64,000 nucleotides of DNA from VRUE01 sp963697805 (GCA_963697805.1 CAVOPB010000005.1:1-64000), one strand, 5' to 3'. Counted from the stretch's first letter, positions 11,001-19,050 are shown. The notes: a model not told the origin generated them from the letters alone. Program-made: numbers and translations.

Positions 11001-12502
11001 GCCCCCATATCGGCGAGGAGGTTGACCGTCGCCTGCTGCATACGCGGGTCCGGGATCGAGCCGCCGCGGTCGTGGACGCCATCGAGCCCCCAGGACCACT
11101 GCACGGTCCCGGCGCCGAAGACCAGCGCGCCACTGTCCGCCCGGTACATGGTCAGGTGGTGGGTGGCGGTTGCCGGCCCGTAGTTCGAGCCGTAGTCGAG
11201 GAGGTGCTCGGGGACGTCGACCGTCGTGGAGGAGAGGCGCATCAGCCCCGCTGGGCGGAAGCCGTTGTCCAGATCCTCGTCCCACTCGTATCCGAGGGTG
11301 CCGTCGGAGAGAGTCGCGGTTTCGCCGGGTTCGAGCGAGGCTACGGAGGTGTCTCGCCAGAGCCTCATTTTTCCGTCGGCGGCCGGGACCTTGATCGCGG
11401 CGGTTCCCGAGTTGACCGTGAAGATCGTCCCGGTGAGGGCGTTCTCCGGCTGGCCGCCGTCGGTTTCGGCGCTGAAGCGCGGGTCTCTCCAGGTGCCGGT
11501 CCAGACGCCGGGCTCCGGATCGATCCTCGCGTTGGCGTGGGTCTCCTTGTAAGACACCAGGGTCCGGTGGTCGGTGTCGGATCCGTCGATGCTGTCTTCC
11601 CAACGGGTCTTCCAGAAGATCTCGTTGCCGCTGAAGAAGGCGAGATTCACTCCTGCATCTCGGGCCGCTTCCACGTTCGCGCGCTGGTCCGCCGACCAGT
11701 ACTCGTCGTGCCCGACGGAGAGGTATGCCCGATGGTCGAGGATCTTGTCGCCGCTGCGGTCGGCGTCGATCCCGGTGAAGTAGCTGACGTCGTACCCGTT
11801 GCGCTCGAGCCAGCGGATCATCGGGAACTCGGCCGCGAATGGCGCGTCTTCGAGGGTGGTGCCGCGGGTTGTGAGGGGCCGGTTGTAGCTGACCTTGTAG
11901 GCGCGGCCCGGGTTCGTTCCGGGCCCCCCGACATAGAGGCTGTTGCCGGAGAAGAGGCCTTCGTTCCCGTAGCGGTTGTAGGCCTCCCAGGTGGTGTCGG
12001 AGGTCTGGAAGAGAAGGTCGGATTCTCCGTCGTCGTCGCGGACGATGAAGAGCACCTGGCTCCAGCCCGAGGACTGGTCGTCGCGGGTGAGTTTCGCGAA
12101 GTACAGACCCGAAACGGCATCGGAGGGGACCTGCCAGGAGGCCGATTCGGCCCAGTTGCCACAGTCGATCAGGCCGCTGCTGGGTTCTTCATCGCAAGCC
12201 GACTGAATCTGCGGAAGGGTCGCGGTCGGCGCCACGTTGGCGGCCACCTTGCGGGCTCCGTCTCCCCCGTAGTAGCCGAGGCGATAGATGTCGAGGTGGT
12301 AGGCGGTCGCCGGCGTCTTGATCTTGAAGTGGACGGTGTCGCCCTGATTGACGCTGATGTCCGTGGCGAAACCCTGAATGCTGGGGTCACCCGCCCCTTC
12401 GAGTTCCCATTCGCTTGGCGGGTTCCCCTGTTTCGAGTTCTCACAGACGATTTCGTTGTTCGGGGGATCGCAGGGGCCTGCCATCGCCTTGTCCGCAGAC
12501 AC
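6902..12502 (-). CDS. Giant multidomain secreted protein, intact N-terminal part (DMF-ase-like, DUF4082, SbsA-Ig, deacetylase-like, Ig repeats)
   Basis: Open frame of 1866 codons. Domains in order, from the GTG at 12502: residues about 40-500 resemble the C-terminal domain of N,N-dimethylformamidase beta subunit (NGYDVSYFTGID near 234, GHDEYWS near 264, QWSWGLDG near 469). A short Ig-like stretch and a DUF4082-like domain follow (about 626-780), then an SbsA-type Ig domain (about 790-900). Next comes an amidotransferase-like fold starting PILVITNTSN near 911, and a polysaccharide-deacetylase-like region (TGDDHG near 1175, IGLHVLTG near 1229). Ig-like repeats begin near residue 1486. A signal peptide is encoded upstream of the GTG, so the real start is probably 12562 (separate entry). 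The frame is lost at about 7172 by a one-base insertion, and the gene continues in other frames to the left edge. Likely an extracellular envelope protein; its substrate is unknown. Confidence 0.8.
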   Translation of the reverse strand: MSADKAMAGPCDPPNNEIVCENSKQGNPPSEWELEGAGDPSIQGFATDISVNQGDTVHFKIKTPATAYHLDIYRLGYYGGDGARKVAANVAPTATLPQIQSACDEEPSSGLIDCGNWAESASWQVPSDAVSGLYFAKLTRDDQSSGWSQVLFIVRDDDGESDLLFQTSDTTWEAYNRYGNEGLFSGNSLYVGGPGTNPGRAYKVSYNRPLTTRGTTLEDAPFAAEFPMIRWLERNGYDVSYFTGIDADRSGDKILDHRAYLSVGHDEYWSADQRANVEAARDAGVNLAFFSGNEIFWKTRWEDSIDGSDTDHRTLVSYKETHANARIDPEPGVWTGTWRDPRFSAETDGGQPENALTGTIFTVNSGTAAIKVPAADGKMRLWRDTSVASLEPGETATLSDGTLGYEWDEDLDNGFRPAGLMRLSSTTVDVPEHLLDYGSNYGPATATHHLTMYRADSGALVFGAGTVQWSWGLDGVHDRGGSIPDPRMQQATVNLLADMGAQPGSLQLDLDPATKSIDTTAPTTAISSPVANAEVENGKPLTVSGTASDAAGEGGGGQVAAVEVSTDGGDTWHPADGRDEWSYKWKPKQIGAVTILARSSDDSGNLGDPDEVEVNVVPRSCPCSIWEDSFTGPEDPDGGSIEVGVKFRADVDGFITGLRFYKSPGNSGTHTGRLWTGNGTLLTTAKFTNESGSGWQEVAFEDPVAIKANTTYVASYYAPNGHYAGRSNYFNLVGEDNAPLHALADGVDGPNGIFRHGGPGELFSEGGPQSFGSANYLVDVVFQQTIPPDNDPPAVVSTVPADGATELSVGTSLRFNFSEPIKTSSITSATVTLRDPEGNAVPAALSYEPEFRRVNLNPQEPLRYSSTYTAVVKGGPGGVSDRAGNPLPADATSSFTTESPAPPPPDSGPGGPILVITNTSNLFSSYYAEILRAEGLNAFRVTDLSNVTPSLLGSYDVAILGESALTVAQEQMLDNWVQGGGNLIAMRPDPGLATLLGITPGGGTLGNAYIKVDTTSGPGAGIVDQTIQFHGSADRYTATGAQTIASLYGTAGGPATSNPAVTLRSVGPNGGQAAAFTYDLAKSVIYTRQGNRAWAGEERDGVGPVRPDDLFFGSKPGDEQPDWADLNKVQIPQADEQQRLLTNLIESMNIDRKPLPRFWFLPRDEKAAIVMTGDDHGTGGTVGRFEQYEEDSPPGCVVANWECIRATAYVYPNTPITDAHAASFNAAGFEIGLHVLTGCEDWLDQAHLESIYSSELNSFANSFPSLPAPVTERTHCIVWSDWASQPKVEQANGVRLDTNYYYWPGSWVQNRPGMFTGSGMPMRFANLDGSMIDVYQAATQMTDESVQTYPFTVDTLLDNALGPQGYYGVFTANIHTDFAQMPESDAIVQSAQERGVPIVSARQMLTWLDGRNGSSFSGLTWTGGHLSFGISPGPGSNGLRAMLPVKSDEGDLETLTHEGNPVAFSLETIKGIEYALFDAAAGSYVATFDTTAPETSIDSSPPALTNAASASFAFSGTDAGGSGIASFECRRDGAAFAPCTSPQAYAALADGAHSFEVRAIDAAGNADQTPATFTWTIDTAAPNTTIDSSPPALTNAGSANFAFSGTDAGGSGVASFECRRDGASFTPCTSPQAYASLADGAHTFEVRAIDTAGNADQTPASFSWSIDTAAPETSINSSPPALTNAASASFAFSGTDAGGSGIASFECRIDSTQAADWGSCSSPKSYSNLSDGAHSFEVRAIDAAGNVDQTPASFSWSIDTAAPTTNIDSSPPALSGSPLRQLRLLGDRRRRLRRRLVRMPDRLDPGRGLGELQLAEELLKPERRRPYVRSPGDRSPPATSTRPRPPSAGRSTPPRRPPTSTRARRR

Positions 12503-12580
12503 GGCTGAGGCGCCGACGCACGCGACGGTGAATACGATCAGAATCCGCTTGAAAGCTGAAATCGTGGGTTCCTCTTGCTA
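12503..12580 (-). other. Signal-peptide coding stretch upstream of the first canonical start; possible ATT start at 12562
   Basis: In frame with the giant gene, the DNA upstream of the GTG at 12502 encodes FKRILIVFTVACVGASAVSA, a textbook n-region plus hydrophobic core with an A-x-A-like cleavage site. An in-frame TAG lies at 12578-12580, and no ATG, GTG or TTG lies between it and the hydrophobic core. The only plausible initiation codon is ATT at 12560-12562, preceded by AAGAGGAA with about 8 nt spacing. Either initiation is non-canonical or one base of the start codon is miscalled. Confidence 0.55.
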
Positions 12581-12717
12581 GCCCGACACCATCGTCCGGT
12601 CGCCCCGGTTTAGACCAAAGGCTTTGACCACCACCTATGGGAGGCAACGACGGCACGCTCCGGGATCTTTCGAGAGCTCGGAGGGAGATGAAATTCGGAT
12701 GAAGGTTCGGCTTGGCC

Positions 12718-12738
12718 TAACCCTCGACTTGAGGGTTA
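12718..12738 (-). terminator. Hairpin immediately after the beta-propeller gene
   Basis: A perfect 8-bp inverted repeat (TAACCCTC, loop GACTT, GAGGGTTA) ends 2 nt past the stop codon of the minus-strand gene at 12741. There is no clear U tract, so it is a terminator-like or 3'-end-stabilising hairpin rather than a classical intrinsic terminator. It separates the gene from the giant repeat-protein gene downstream. Confidence 0.5.
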
Positions 12739-12740
12739 GA

Positions 12741-13724
12741 TCACCGAAGTGATACCGGCGAAGCTGCGTTCCGCAGAACCATTCTCGGCGACCCTCCCCC
12801 GTCGGCAGAAACGGTGTAGAGGTTGAAGCTGTCCGAGTAGACCAACGTGTCGTTTCCGAGCCACTCGACCTGGTCGTCGATCGGTCTCCGCTCGGCCACC
12901 GGATGGGCATGGAGAGTCGCGAGGTCGAGCACCTTCAACTGCCAGCGGTTTTCATCGCCGATGCGACTCTTGTAGGCGATCCTCTTTCCGTCGGGGGATA
13001 GCGACGGGCACTCGACCCGGTCGCGGAGGACCCGTACGGTCCGGGCATCGATGTCCCCTTCCACCAGGTAGTAGTGGCCCTGGGTGCGGAGCGTCGCGTA
13101 GAAGCGGTTCGAGTCCTTCGCAAACGTCACGCCCCAGAAGTTGAAATCCACCGAGTCGATCCGATGGCCGTCCTTGAATACTTCGAACTCCTCGAGGTTG
13201 GCGATCTGTTCGCCGGTTCGCATGTCGACGATGGTCGTGGTGGTCGAGAATCCACCCGAGCTGAGATATGCATGGCCGTTGACGAACACCGTCGAGGCCC
13301 CGTAGCGGCCGTCCCTCGAGACCCTTGCGCGCGACGGCACCCCGGCCAATGAGAACGTGTGGATCGGCTTCAGTTCGGAATTGAAGATCGTCGCCTCATA
13401 GCTGATGCCGGTTTCGGCAGTTGCGAGGCAGAGACCCCTTCCGCCTGCGAAGTAGACCCGCTCACATGCCAGGTCTTCGCCGGCAACCTTCCGCGGCTGG
13501 CCGTTCTCGACTACGAAGACCCGCCCGTTGAGCAGAGGGTCCCCCGGGTCGACCGCGCGGACCATCAGCTCTGCGCCGGAGAGCTGTGCGGTGCCCTCGG
13601 CGACGGGCCGCGCGTCGGTGGTCACCTCGTTGGGATTGAGAGCGGCCACGAGCAGGTAGACGAGGCCGGCCCCGACGAGGAGCGCACTCAGGATCGTAAG
13701 GAGGATCCGGCGTTGTCTACTCAA
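12741..13724 (-). CDS. Membrane-anchored beta-propeller (TolB/WD40-like) protein
   Basis: 327 residues. Residues 8-28 form a single N-terminal transmembrane anchor after a basic SRQRR start, so the rest should lie outside the membrane. The body shows TolB/WD40-like propeller blades, for example SPDGKRIAYKSRIG and a VEWLGNDTLVYSDSFNLYTVSADGG pattern near the C-terminus. No catalytic motif was recognised. It overlaps the end of the MFS gene by 8 bp, so the two are probably translationally coupled. A hairpin follows its stop. The specific role is unknown; propellers of this kind usually bind ligands or proteins at the cell surface. Confidence 0.75.
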   Translation of the reverse strand: MSRQRRILLTILSALLVGAGLVYLLVAALNPNEVTTDARPVAEGTAQLSGAELMVRAVDPGDPLLNGRVFVVENGQPRKVAGEDLACERVYFAGGRGLCLATAETGISYEATIFNSELKPIHTFSLAGVPSRARVSRDGRYGASTVFVNGHAYLSSGGFSTTTTIVDMRTGEQIANLEEFEVFKDGHRIDSVDFNFWGVTFAKDSNRFYATLRTQGHYYLVEGDIDARTVRVLRDRVECPSLSPDGKRIAYKSRIGDENRWQLKVLDLATLHAHPVAERRPIDDQVEWLGNDTLVYSDSFNLYTVSADGGGSPRMVLRNAASPVSLR

Positions 13725-14979
13725 CCAAGGGCTCCCGCTGGGCGCGAGTCAGCAGCGGGACGGAGATCACCAGGGCAACCACCAGCGCCGCCCCGAAGAT
13801 GAGAACGGCTCGTTCAAGACCGAGTGTGAACCAAAGGGCACCGAAGGCGAGCGATGAGGCGAATTGCCCCAGGCTGATCGCGGTCACGAGCAGGCCGATC
13901 CCGCTCGCCTGCAGTCGCTCTGGCAGTATCGCGCCCGCCAGCGCCGTCGTGACTCCATCCGTGGCTGCATAGTAGGCACCGAGGGAGACGAGGGCGACGC
14001 ACACCGCCGTGGTCCCCGAGCCCGAGTAGAGCAGGATCCCGTAGACGGGCAGAAGCAGGGCATGCCCCACGAGCATCACCGGGACGCGGCCGACCCGATC
14101 CGCGAGGCGCCCGACCGGTATCGCCAGGAGCATGAATACGATCGCGGTGACGACGAAGAGAAGCGGGAAGACCGTCGGATCGAAGTCGACCTGACGCTGC
14201 AGACCGAGGTAGATGAGGACGTCCGAAACGCTCGCCAGCGCCAGCGCTCCGGCAACCACGAGTAGAACCCGAAACCGGCCATCCCTCAACACGTCCGCGG
14301 CGACACTGCGTATCGGAATCGACCCTGCGGCGCGCGGCGCGCGACGCGGGCGGCCCTGGACGGCGAGTACGAGGACGGCAAGCCCGAGGAAGGCGAAGAG
14401 CGTGCTGATCACGAAGACGGCGTCGAAGCGGGCCGGCGCCGCGAGCAGGATGCCGAACGCGATCAATGGGCCCAGCATCGCTCCAGCGCTGTCCATCGCC
14501 CGGTGAACGCCGAACGACGTGGCCAGTCCGGCCTTGGTGCTGGACAGTGAGATCAAGGCATCGCGCGGAGCCGTGCGGAGCCCCTTTCCGACCCGGTCGA
14601 CGGCGACCAGGGACCCGATCGCGCCGATCGAGCTGCCGGCGATCACGAGCCCGACCTTGCAGACGGCGGAGAGCCCGTACCCGATTCCCGCCACCTCCTT
14701 ATGTCGCTGCCAGCGGTCGGATACCAGGCCGCTGAGGACCTGGACGATCGCAGAGGCGCCGCGGTAGAGCCCGTCCACCGCACCGATGACCAACGGGGTC
14801 GCGCCGAGCGAGAACACCAGATAGAGGGGCAGGACCGTTGCCACCATCTCGGCCGAGACGTCGGTGAGCATGCTTACCGTTCCCAGCAAGATCACATTGC
14901 GGGGGACCGAGAGTCGGGCCTGCGGCGAGGCCCAGGTACTGGGCTTCAGCAGGGCCCTTGAGGCTTCAACCTGATACAC
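13717..14979 (-). CDS. Major facilitator superfamily transporter
   Basis: 420 residues with about twelve hydrophobic segments. The loop after helix 2 carries GLVSDRWQRHK, an MFS motif A-like sequence, and a second copy is seen in the C-terminal half as VGRLADRVGRVP. The stretch DRVGKGLRTAPRDALIS resembles a subgroup of MFS proteins found beside secreted-protein genes; I cannot name the substrate. Its 3' end overlaps the downstream beta-propeller gene by 8 bp. Upstream, 27 bp separate it from the stop of the sugar transferase gene at 15007, which lies on the same strand, so it may be the distal part of the polysaccharide operon. Export of a sugar or small molecule is an inference only. Confidence 0.85.
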   Translation of the reverse strand: MYQVEASRALLKPSTWASPQARLSVPRNVILLGTVSMLTDVSAEMVATVLPLYLVFSLGATPLVIGAVDGLYRGASAIVQVLSGLVSDRWQRHKEVAGIGYGLSAVCKVGLVIAGSSIGAIGSLVAVDRVGKGLRTAPRDALISLSSTKAGLATSFGVHRAMDSAGAMLGPLIAFGILLAAPARFDAVFVISTLFAFLGLAVLVLAVQGRPRRAPRAAGSIPIRSVAADVLRDGRFRVLLVVAGALALASVSDVLIYLGLQRQVDFDPTVFPLLFVVTAIVFMLLAIPVGRLADRVGRVPVMLVGHALLLPVYGILLYSGSGTTAVCVALVSLGAYYAATDGVTTALAGAILPERLQASGIGLLVTAISLGQFASSLAFGALWFTLGLERAVLIFGAALVVALVISVPLLTRAQREPLVE

Positions 14980-15006
14980 GGCGACGTCGATCCCTGCGGG
15001 CGAGGC

Positions 15007-15765
15007 TCACCCGGCGCCCTTCCCATGGATGACTGTGGGGATGGTGAGCAGGAGGATCTTGAGGTAGAGCGAGACGGAGCGCTGTTCGACGTACTCGTTG
15101 TCGAGCTCGATCATCTGCGGAAATGTGAGCAGGCTCCTTCCACGGACCTGCCACAGGCCGGTCACCCCTGGCCGGATCGCGAATCGGCGAAAGGCGTTCG
15201 CCGGGTAGCGCTCGACCTCGTATTGGATCGGCGGCCGGGGGCCGACCAGCGACATCTCGCCGCGGAGCACATTCCAGATCTGCGGAAGCTCGTCGATGCT
15301 GGTGCGGCGGAGAAAGGCTCCAAATCGAGTCACCCGAGCATCTTCTTCGAGCTTCTCCATCGGCTTGGCCCCCTGCTTGTCATCGGCGATCATCTGCTCA
15401 ACATGGGCGCGGTGGGCCTCGGGGCCGACCCCTTCATACATCGTGCGGAACTTGGCGACCGAGAAAGGCTCGAGGTTCCGACCCAGGCGTCGCTGCCTGT
15501 AGATGGCCGGCCCGGGGGAATCGAGCTTGACGATCAATGCGGTGATCGCCAGCAGGGGAGCGAGCAGAACCAGCATCAGGCTGGCGCCGACGATGTCGAG
15601 GCCTCGGATCACAGCCTCTGAGAATGGGGAGGTCGGCACCGCGCGCTGATCGCCGGTGAGATGCGGGAGCATTGCCGCGGGTCCGGGGGAGGCGACCTGA
15701 ACCGCGCCGTTGGAGGGCATCGCGTCACGGGATCTCGCCCCGGCCTTCATGTCACTGCGGCGCAT
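15007..15765 (-). CDS. Bacterial sugar transferase (undecaprenyl-phosphate glycosyl-1-phosphate transferase type)
   Basis: 252 residues, the length of the short WcaG/RfbP-core type without the long multi-helix N-terminus. One membrane segment lies at about 52-75. The conserved core is clear: GPAIYRQRRLGRN, FSVAKFRTM, RVTRFGAFLRRTSIDELPQ and the downstream MSLVGPRP, with RPGVTGLWQVRGR. By family it moves a sugar-1-phosphate from a nucleotide sugar to undecaprenyl phosphate, the first step of repeat-unit assembly. Start ATG at 15765 is chosen for the GGAG 6 nt upstream. It overlaps the aminotransferase by 19 bp. Confidence 0.9.
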   Translation of the reverse strand: MRRSDMKAGARSRDAMPSNGAVQVASPGPAAMLPHLTGDQRAVPTSPFSEAVIRGLDIVGASLMLVLLAPLLAITALIVKLDSPGPAIYRQRRLGRNLEPFSVAKFRTMYEGVGPEAHRAHVEQMIADDKQGAKPMEKLEEDARVTRFGAFLRRTSIDELPQIWNVLRGEMSLVGPRPPIQYEVERYPANAFRRFAIRPGVTGLWQVRGRSLLTFPQMIELDNEYVEQRSVSLYLKILLLTIPTVIHGKGAG

Positions 15766-16886
15766 GCGTGCTCCGTGATCCGGTCGACGACATAGTCCTG
15801 CGCTGTGTCCTCCAGGCCCGGGAACAGGGGCAGGAGGACCACCTCACGGGCAGCGGCCTCGGTATGCGGTAGGTCGACCCCGGATCCAGCGTAGGACTCC
15901 TCGAGATGAATCGCCATGATCCCCCTGCGCGTAGCGATCCCGTCCTCGAGCAGACGGCGCATCAACTCCTCGGCGCCGACCGGCGCCGAAGGGCGCACCC
16001 TCACCGGGTAGGACTGCCAGGTGCGCTCGGCATACTCGGGTTCAGACGGAAGCTCGATCCAGGGGTTGTCGGCGAGGGCTGTCGAATACCGCTCGGCAAG
16101 TCGCCTGCGCTCGTTCAACACGGTTTCGAGCGCCCCCAACTGACAGAGGCCGATCGCTGCCTGAAGATCGGTCATGCGGGCGTTCCAACCACGCTCCGGA
16201 TAGTGCTCGACGATCACCTCCTTGGCCGCATGGCGGTCGAGCGCTGAGCGATCCATCGCGTGCTGGCGGAGTGCCCTCAGTCGGGCGGCCAGGTCGGGGT
16301 CATGGACGGCGATCATTCCTCCCTCTCCGCAGGTGATCACCTTGCGGGGATGGAAGGAGAAGCACGCGAGTGGACCGAGGGACCCGATCTCACGACCCCG
16401 GTGACGCGCCCCGATCGCGCACGCGGCGTCCTCGACGACAACGAGTCGGTGGCGATCGGCGAGGTCAAGAATCCCGTCCATGTCGGCCGGGAGTCCGATT
16501 TGGTGAACGGGGAGCAGCGCCTTCGTCCGCTCGGTCACCCTCCGCGCGCAATCCGCCGGGTCGATGTTGAAGGTGTCGGGATCGATGTCGGCGAAGACCG
16601 GCACCGCCCCGCAATGCCAGACGGCATTTGCGGTCGCGATGAACGAGAGCGACGGCACGATCACCTCGTCGCCGGGGCCCACGCCCGATGCATAGAGAGC
16701 CAGCTGGAGTGCCGTAGTGCAGCTGCTCGTTGCGACTGCCTCCGGCGCTCCTACGCGGTCGGCAAAGGCGCGCTCGAACTCCTCGACCCGGGGGCCCTGG
16801 GTCAGCCAACCGGACTCGATCACGGTGGCGACGGCGTCGACCTCTCCACCGCCGAGCCACGGCTTCGCGAATGGGACCTCCATCAC
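15747..16886 (-). CDS. DegT/DnrJ/EryC1/StrS family sugar aminotransferase
   Basis: 379 residues, normal for the family. It has the substrate-binding TSSCTTALQLAL stretch near residue 55, VEDAACAIGA near 150 and the PLP lysine in CFSFHPRKVITCGEGG near 180. The family transfers an amino group from glutamate to a keto-sugar nucleotide using PLP, making an amino sugar for surface glycans. It overlaps the upstream epimerase by 4 bp (ATGA) and the downstream sugar transferase by 19 bp, a tight operon. The exact sugar cannot be told from sequence. Confidence 0.9.
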   Translation of the reverse strand: MMEVPFAKPWLGGGEVDAVATVIESGWLTQGPRVEEFERAFADRVGAPEAVATSSCTTALQLALYASGVGPGDEVIVPSLSFIATANAVWHCGAVPVFADIDPDTFNIDPADCARRVTERTKALLPVHQIGLPADMDGILDLADRHRLVVVEDAACAIGARHRGREIGSLGPLACFSFHPRKVITCGEGGMIAVHDPDLAARLRALRQHAMDRSALDRHAAKEVIVEHYPERGWNARMTDLQAAIGLCQLGALETVLNERRRLAERYSTALADNPWIELPSEPEYAERTWQSYPVRVRPSAPVGAEELMRRLLEDGIATRRGIMAIHLEESYAGSGVDLPHTEAAAREVVLLPLFPGLEDTAQDYVVDRITEHACAAVT

Positions 16887-17911
16887 CGTGAGGCCTCACT
16901 GCCGGCGAGCTCGGACTTCGACATCCGGTTGGACTGCCACCACTCGACGAGCTCCGTAAGGCCTTCCTCGAGGTCGATCTCGGCGCGGAAACCCAGCTCG
17001 CGGGCGGCGCTGGAGGTATCGGCCAGGCGCCTTGTGACGCCGTTGATCGCGCGCTCGGGGCCGTACTCGATCGGGAGGTCTGAGCCCATCACCCGTAGCA
17101 ACGTTTCGGCCAGACCCTGCAGGCTCGTCTCGACCCCGCTGGCGATGTTGAAGACGGCATCCGTGACCCCTGCTTCGACGGCCAGCACGTTGGCGCGCGC
17201 GATATCGGGGACGCAGACGAAGTCCATCGTCTGAGAGCCGTCACCGAAGATCAGCGGCGGTTCGCCACGGGAGATTCGCTCGATCCAACGGACCAGGACC
17301 TCCGTGTAGGCGCCGTGGATGTCCATCCGCGGGCCGTAGACGTTGAAGTAACGCAGCGCGACATAGTCGAGGCCGGACATCGCGTGGTAGCTGCGCAGCA
17401 ATCCCTCGTTGAAGGTCTTGGCGGCGCCGTAGAGCGTGTCGTTCGCGTATGGATGGTGGTGCTCGTCAGTGGGGAAGGCTCCGGCGAGGCCGTAGACCGA
17501 CGCCGAGGAGGCGGCGATCAGCTTGTCGACGCCGGCCTCGGCGGCGGCGTCGATCACGTTGAACGTCCCGTCGACGAGAACCTCGAGTGCCAGCCGCGGC
17601 TCCTCGGCGCACTGGGTGATCCGGATCGCTGCCTGGTGGAAGACGATGTTCGTGCCTGCTGTGAGCTCCTCAACCAGGGCCCGATCGCGCACGTCGCCGT
17701 CAACGACTGTCAGGTTGCCGTTCTCCTCGGCCCAGCTGAGGTTCTCGCGCCTGCCGCGGACGAAGTTGTCGAGGATGAGAATCTCCTCCGCCCCCCGCTC
17801 GACGAGCTGGTCGACGAGAGTCGAGCCGATCGTCCCGGCTCCGCCGGTGACCAGGATTCGACCGCCTTTGACGGTCGCTGGCTTTGCGTGGTTGTTTCCG
17901 TTGGTTCCCAT
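16883..17911 (-). CDS. NAD-dependent epimerase/dehydratase (UDP-sugar 4-epimerase-like)
   Basis: 342 residues from the ATG at 17911, which has GGAG 5 nt upstream; an upstream ATG at 17944 is less well placed. It is a short-chain dehydrogenase/reductase of the extended type. The NAD-binding GGAGTIGSTLVDQL is at the N-terminus, and the catalytic YGAAKTFNE (YxxxK) is near the middle with an upstream SSASVYG serine. RYFNVYGPRMD is typical of nucleotide-sugar epimerases. It should act on a UDP- or dTDP-sugar in the cytoplasm. It lies 43 bp or more after the GT4 gene and overlaps the aminotransferase by 4 bp, so it likely supplies that enzyme or the glycosyltransferases. Confidence 0.85.
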   Translation of the reverse strand: MGTNGNNHAKPATVKGGRILVTGGAGTIGSTLVDQLVERGAEEILILDNFVRGRRENLSWAEENGNLTVVDGDVRDRALVEELTAGTNIVFHQAAIRITQCAEEPRLALEVLVDGTFNVIDAAAEAGVDKLIAASSASVYGLAGAFPTDEHHHPYANDTLYGAAKTFNEGLLRSYHAMSGLDYVALRYFNVYGPRMDIHGAYTEVLVRWIERISRGEPPLIFGDGSQTMDFVCVPDIARANVLAVEAGVTDAVFNIASGVETSLQGLAETLLRVMGSDLPIEYGPERAINGVTRRLADTSSAARELGFRAEIDLEEGLTELVEWWQSNRMSKSELAGSEASR

Positions 17912-17986
17912 CGTCTCCAGGGGGTTGCCTGCTCTGGGAATCAACGGCAGGGAACTCTTGAAGTTTCCGCGCCGATTCCGGGCCCT

Positions 17987-19045
17987 TTAAGAGCCGCTTT
18001 CGGCAATCCGTCGGTGAAATGCCACAAGGTCCTGGGCCTGTCGCCGCGGTGAGAATCGTGCCAGCACCTCCCTGCTGGCCTCGGCCCCCGCCGATCGCAC
18101 GATCTCGGGCTCGCGCTCGAACGTCGCGATAGTCGTCGCGATTGCCCGAGCTGCTCCAAGTAGATCGCCGTCCTCGATCGGCGTCGACCAGGAGGGATCG
18201 AAAAGCACGCGGCCGCCGAAGCCCGAGAAACCGATGACGTAGCAACCGGAGGCCATCGCCTCCGCAGCGGGGAGGCCGAATCCCTCTTCCCTGCCCAGCG
18301 CGAGGAAGATCGGTGAGGAGCGGAGCAGTCTGGCCGTCTCCTGCTCGGTGACGCCTTCGATCCTCATCACCTCCCAGCCGTTGAGACGATTGCCCAGCAG
18401 CCGCAGGATCATCTCGGCGTCCTGCGGGCGTTTGCGGGGCATAAGGGCGAGGCGTCTGGGTGGGGTATCGGCCGCCGTGTGGAAGAGGTCGGGATCGATG
18501 CTGTACGCCACGACATCTACATCGAGGCCCGGAAAGGCAAAGCGGAGGAACTCCGCGCTGTCATCGGAGACCGTCAGCACGGCATCGAAGATTCCGTAGT
18601 CCGGTCGGGAGTCCGGCGGTACGAAGTCGAAGCTGAAGTAGGCGTTCTGGTTGAAGAGCACCAGCTGACGGTCGCGGGGTAGGCGGTCGAGATGCGGGCC
18701 GTAGATCTCGGGAATCACCAGCGAGTCCTGAGGGCCTATTCGGGCGCTCGGGGCACCGACGATGCGGGTCGAATGATCGAACCAATCGCAGGAAAAGCCG
18801 TCGCGACAATGCAGCACGGCCGCGTCGATGCCCGCCTCGTTGAGGATGTCGACGTGGCTGTAGATCGCCCTGACACCGCCACTCGGCGTCGGGTAGTCGG
18901 GGCAGAGGTAGTAGACGGTCCGAGCGCCGCTCTCCGCGGTCGTGCGGAGCGCGGGCAGCGTGCGCATTCGCTGGGTGCGCGCATTGGACAGGCGCCTCGC
19001 CAGCCTCTTGCCTCGATCGAGCAGTTGGTCGCCGAGCCCGGCCAC
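17987..19045 (-). CDS. Glycosyltransferase family 4-like (GT-B fold)
   Basis: 352 residues from a GTG at 19045, 6 bp after the flippase stop; the open frame extends further upstream but only as a shadow of the flippase. The N-terminal half begins TVYYLCPDYPTPSGGVRAIY, with GG in the usual acceptor-side loop. The C-terminal half contains FLALGREEGFGLPAAEAMASG, the conserved E-x7-E nucleotide-sugar-binding motif of GT4, followed by YVIGFSGFGG. It probably adds a sugar to the lipid-linked repeat unit on the cytoplasmic face of the membrane. Donor and acceptor are unknown. Confidence 0.85.
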   Translation of the reverse strand: MAGLGDQLLDRGKRLARRLSNARTQRMRTLPALRTTAESGARTVYYLCPDYPTPSGGVRAIYSHVDILNEAGIDAAVLHCRDGFSCDWFDHSTRIVGAPSARIGPQDSLVIPEIYGPHLDRLPRDRQLVLFNQNAYFSFDFVPPDSRPDYGIFDAVLTVSDDSAEFLRFAFPGLDVDVVAYSIDPDLFHTAADTPPRRLALMPRKRPQDAEMILRLLGNRLNGWEVMRIEGVTEQETARLLRSSPIFLALGREEGFGLPAAEAMASGCYVIGFSGFGGRVLFDPSWSTPIEDGDLLGAARAIATTIATFEREPEIVRSAGAEASREVLARFSPRRQAQDLVAFHRRIAESGS

Positions 19046-19050
19046 CGGAC

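Noticed and set aside
10784..12508. 574-codon plus-strand frame opposite the giant gene
   Set aside because: Shadow of the minus-strand coding sequence; high GC makes antisense frames long. No domain seen.
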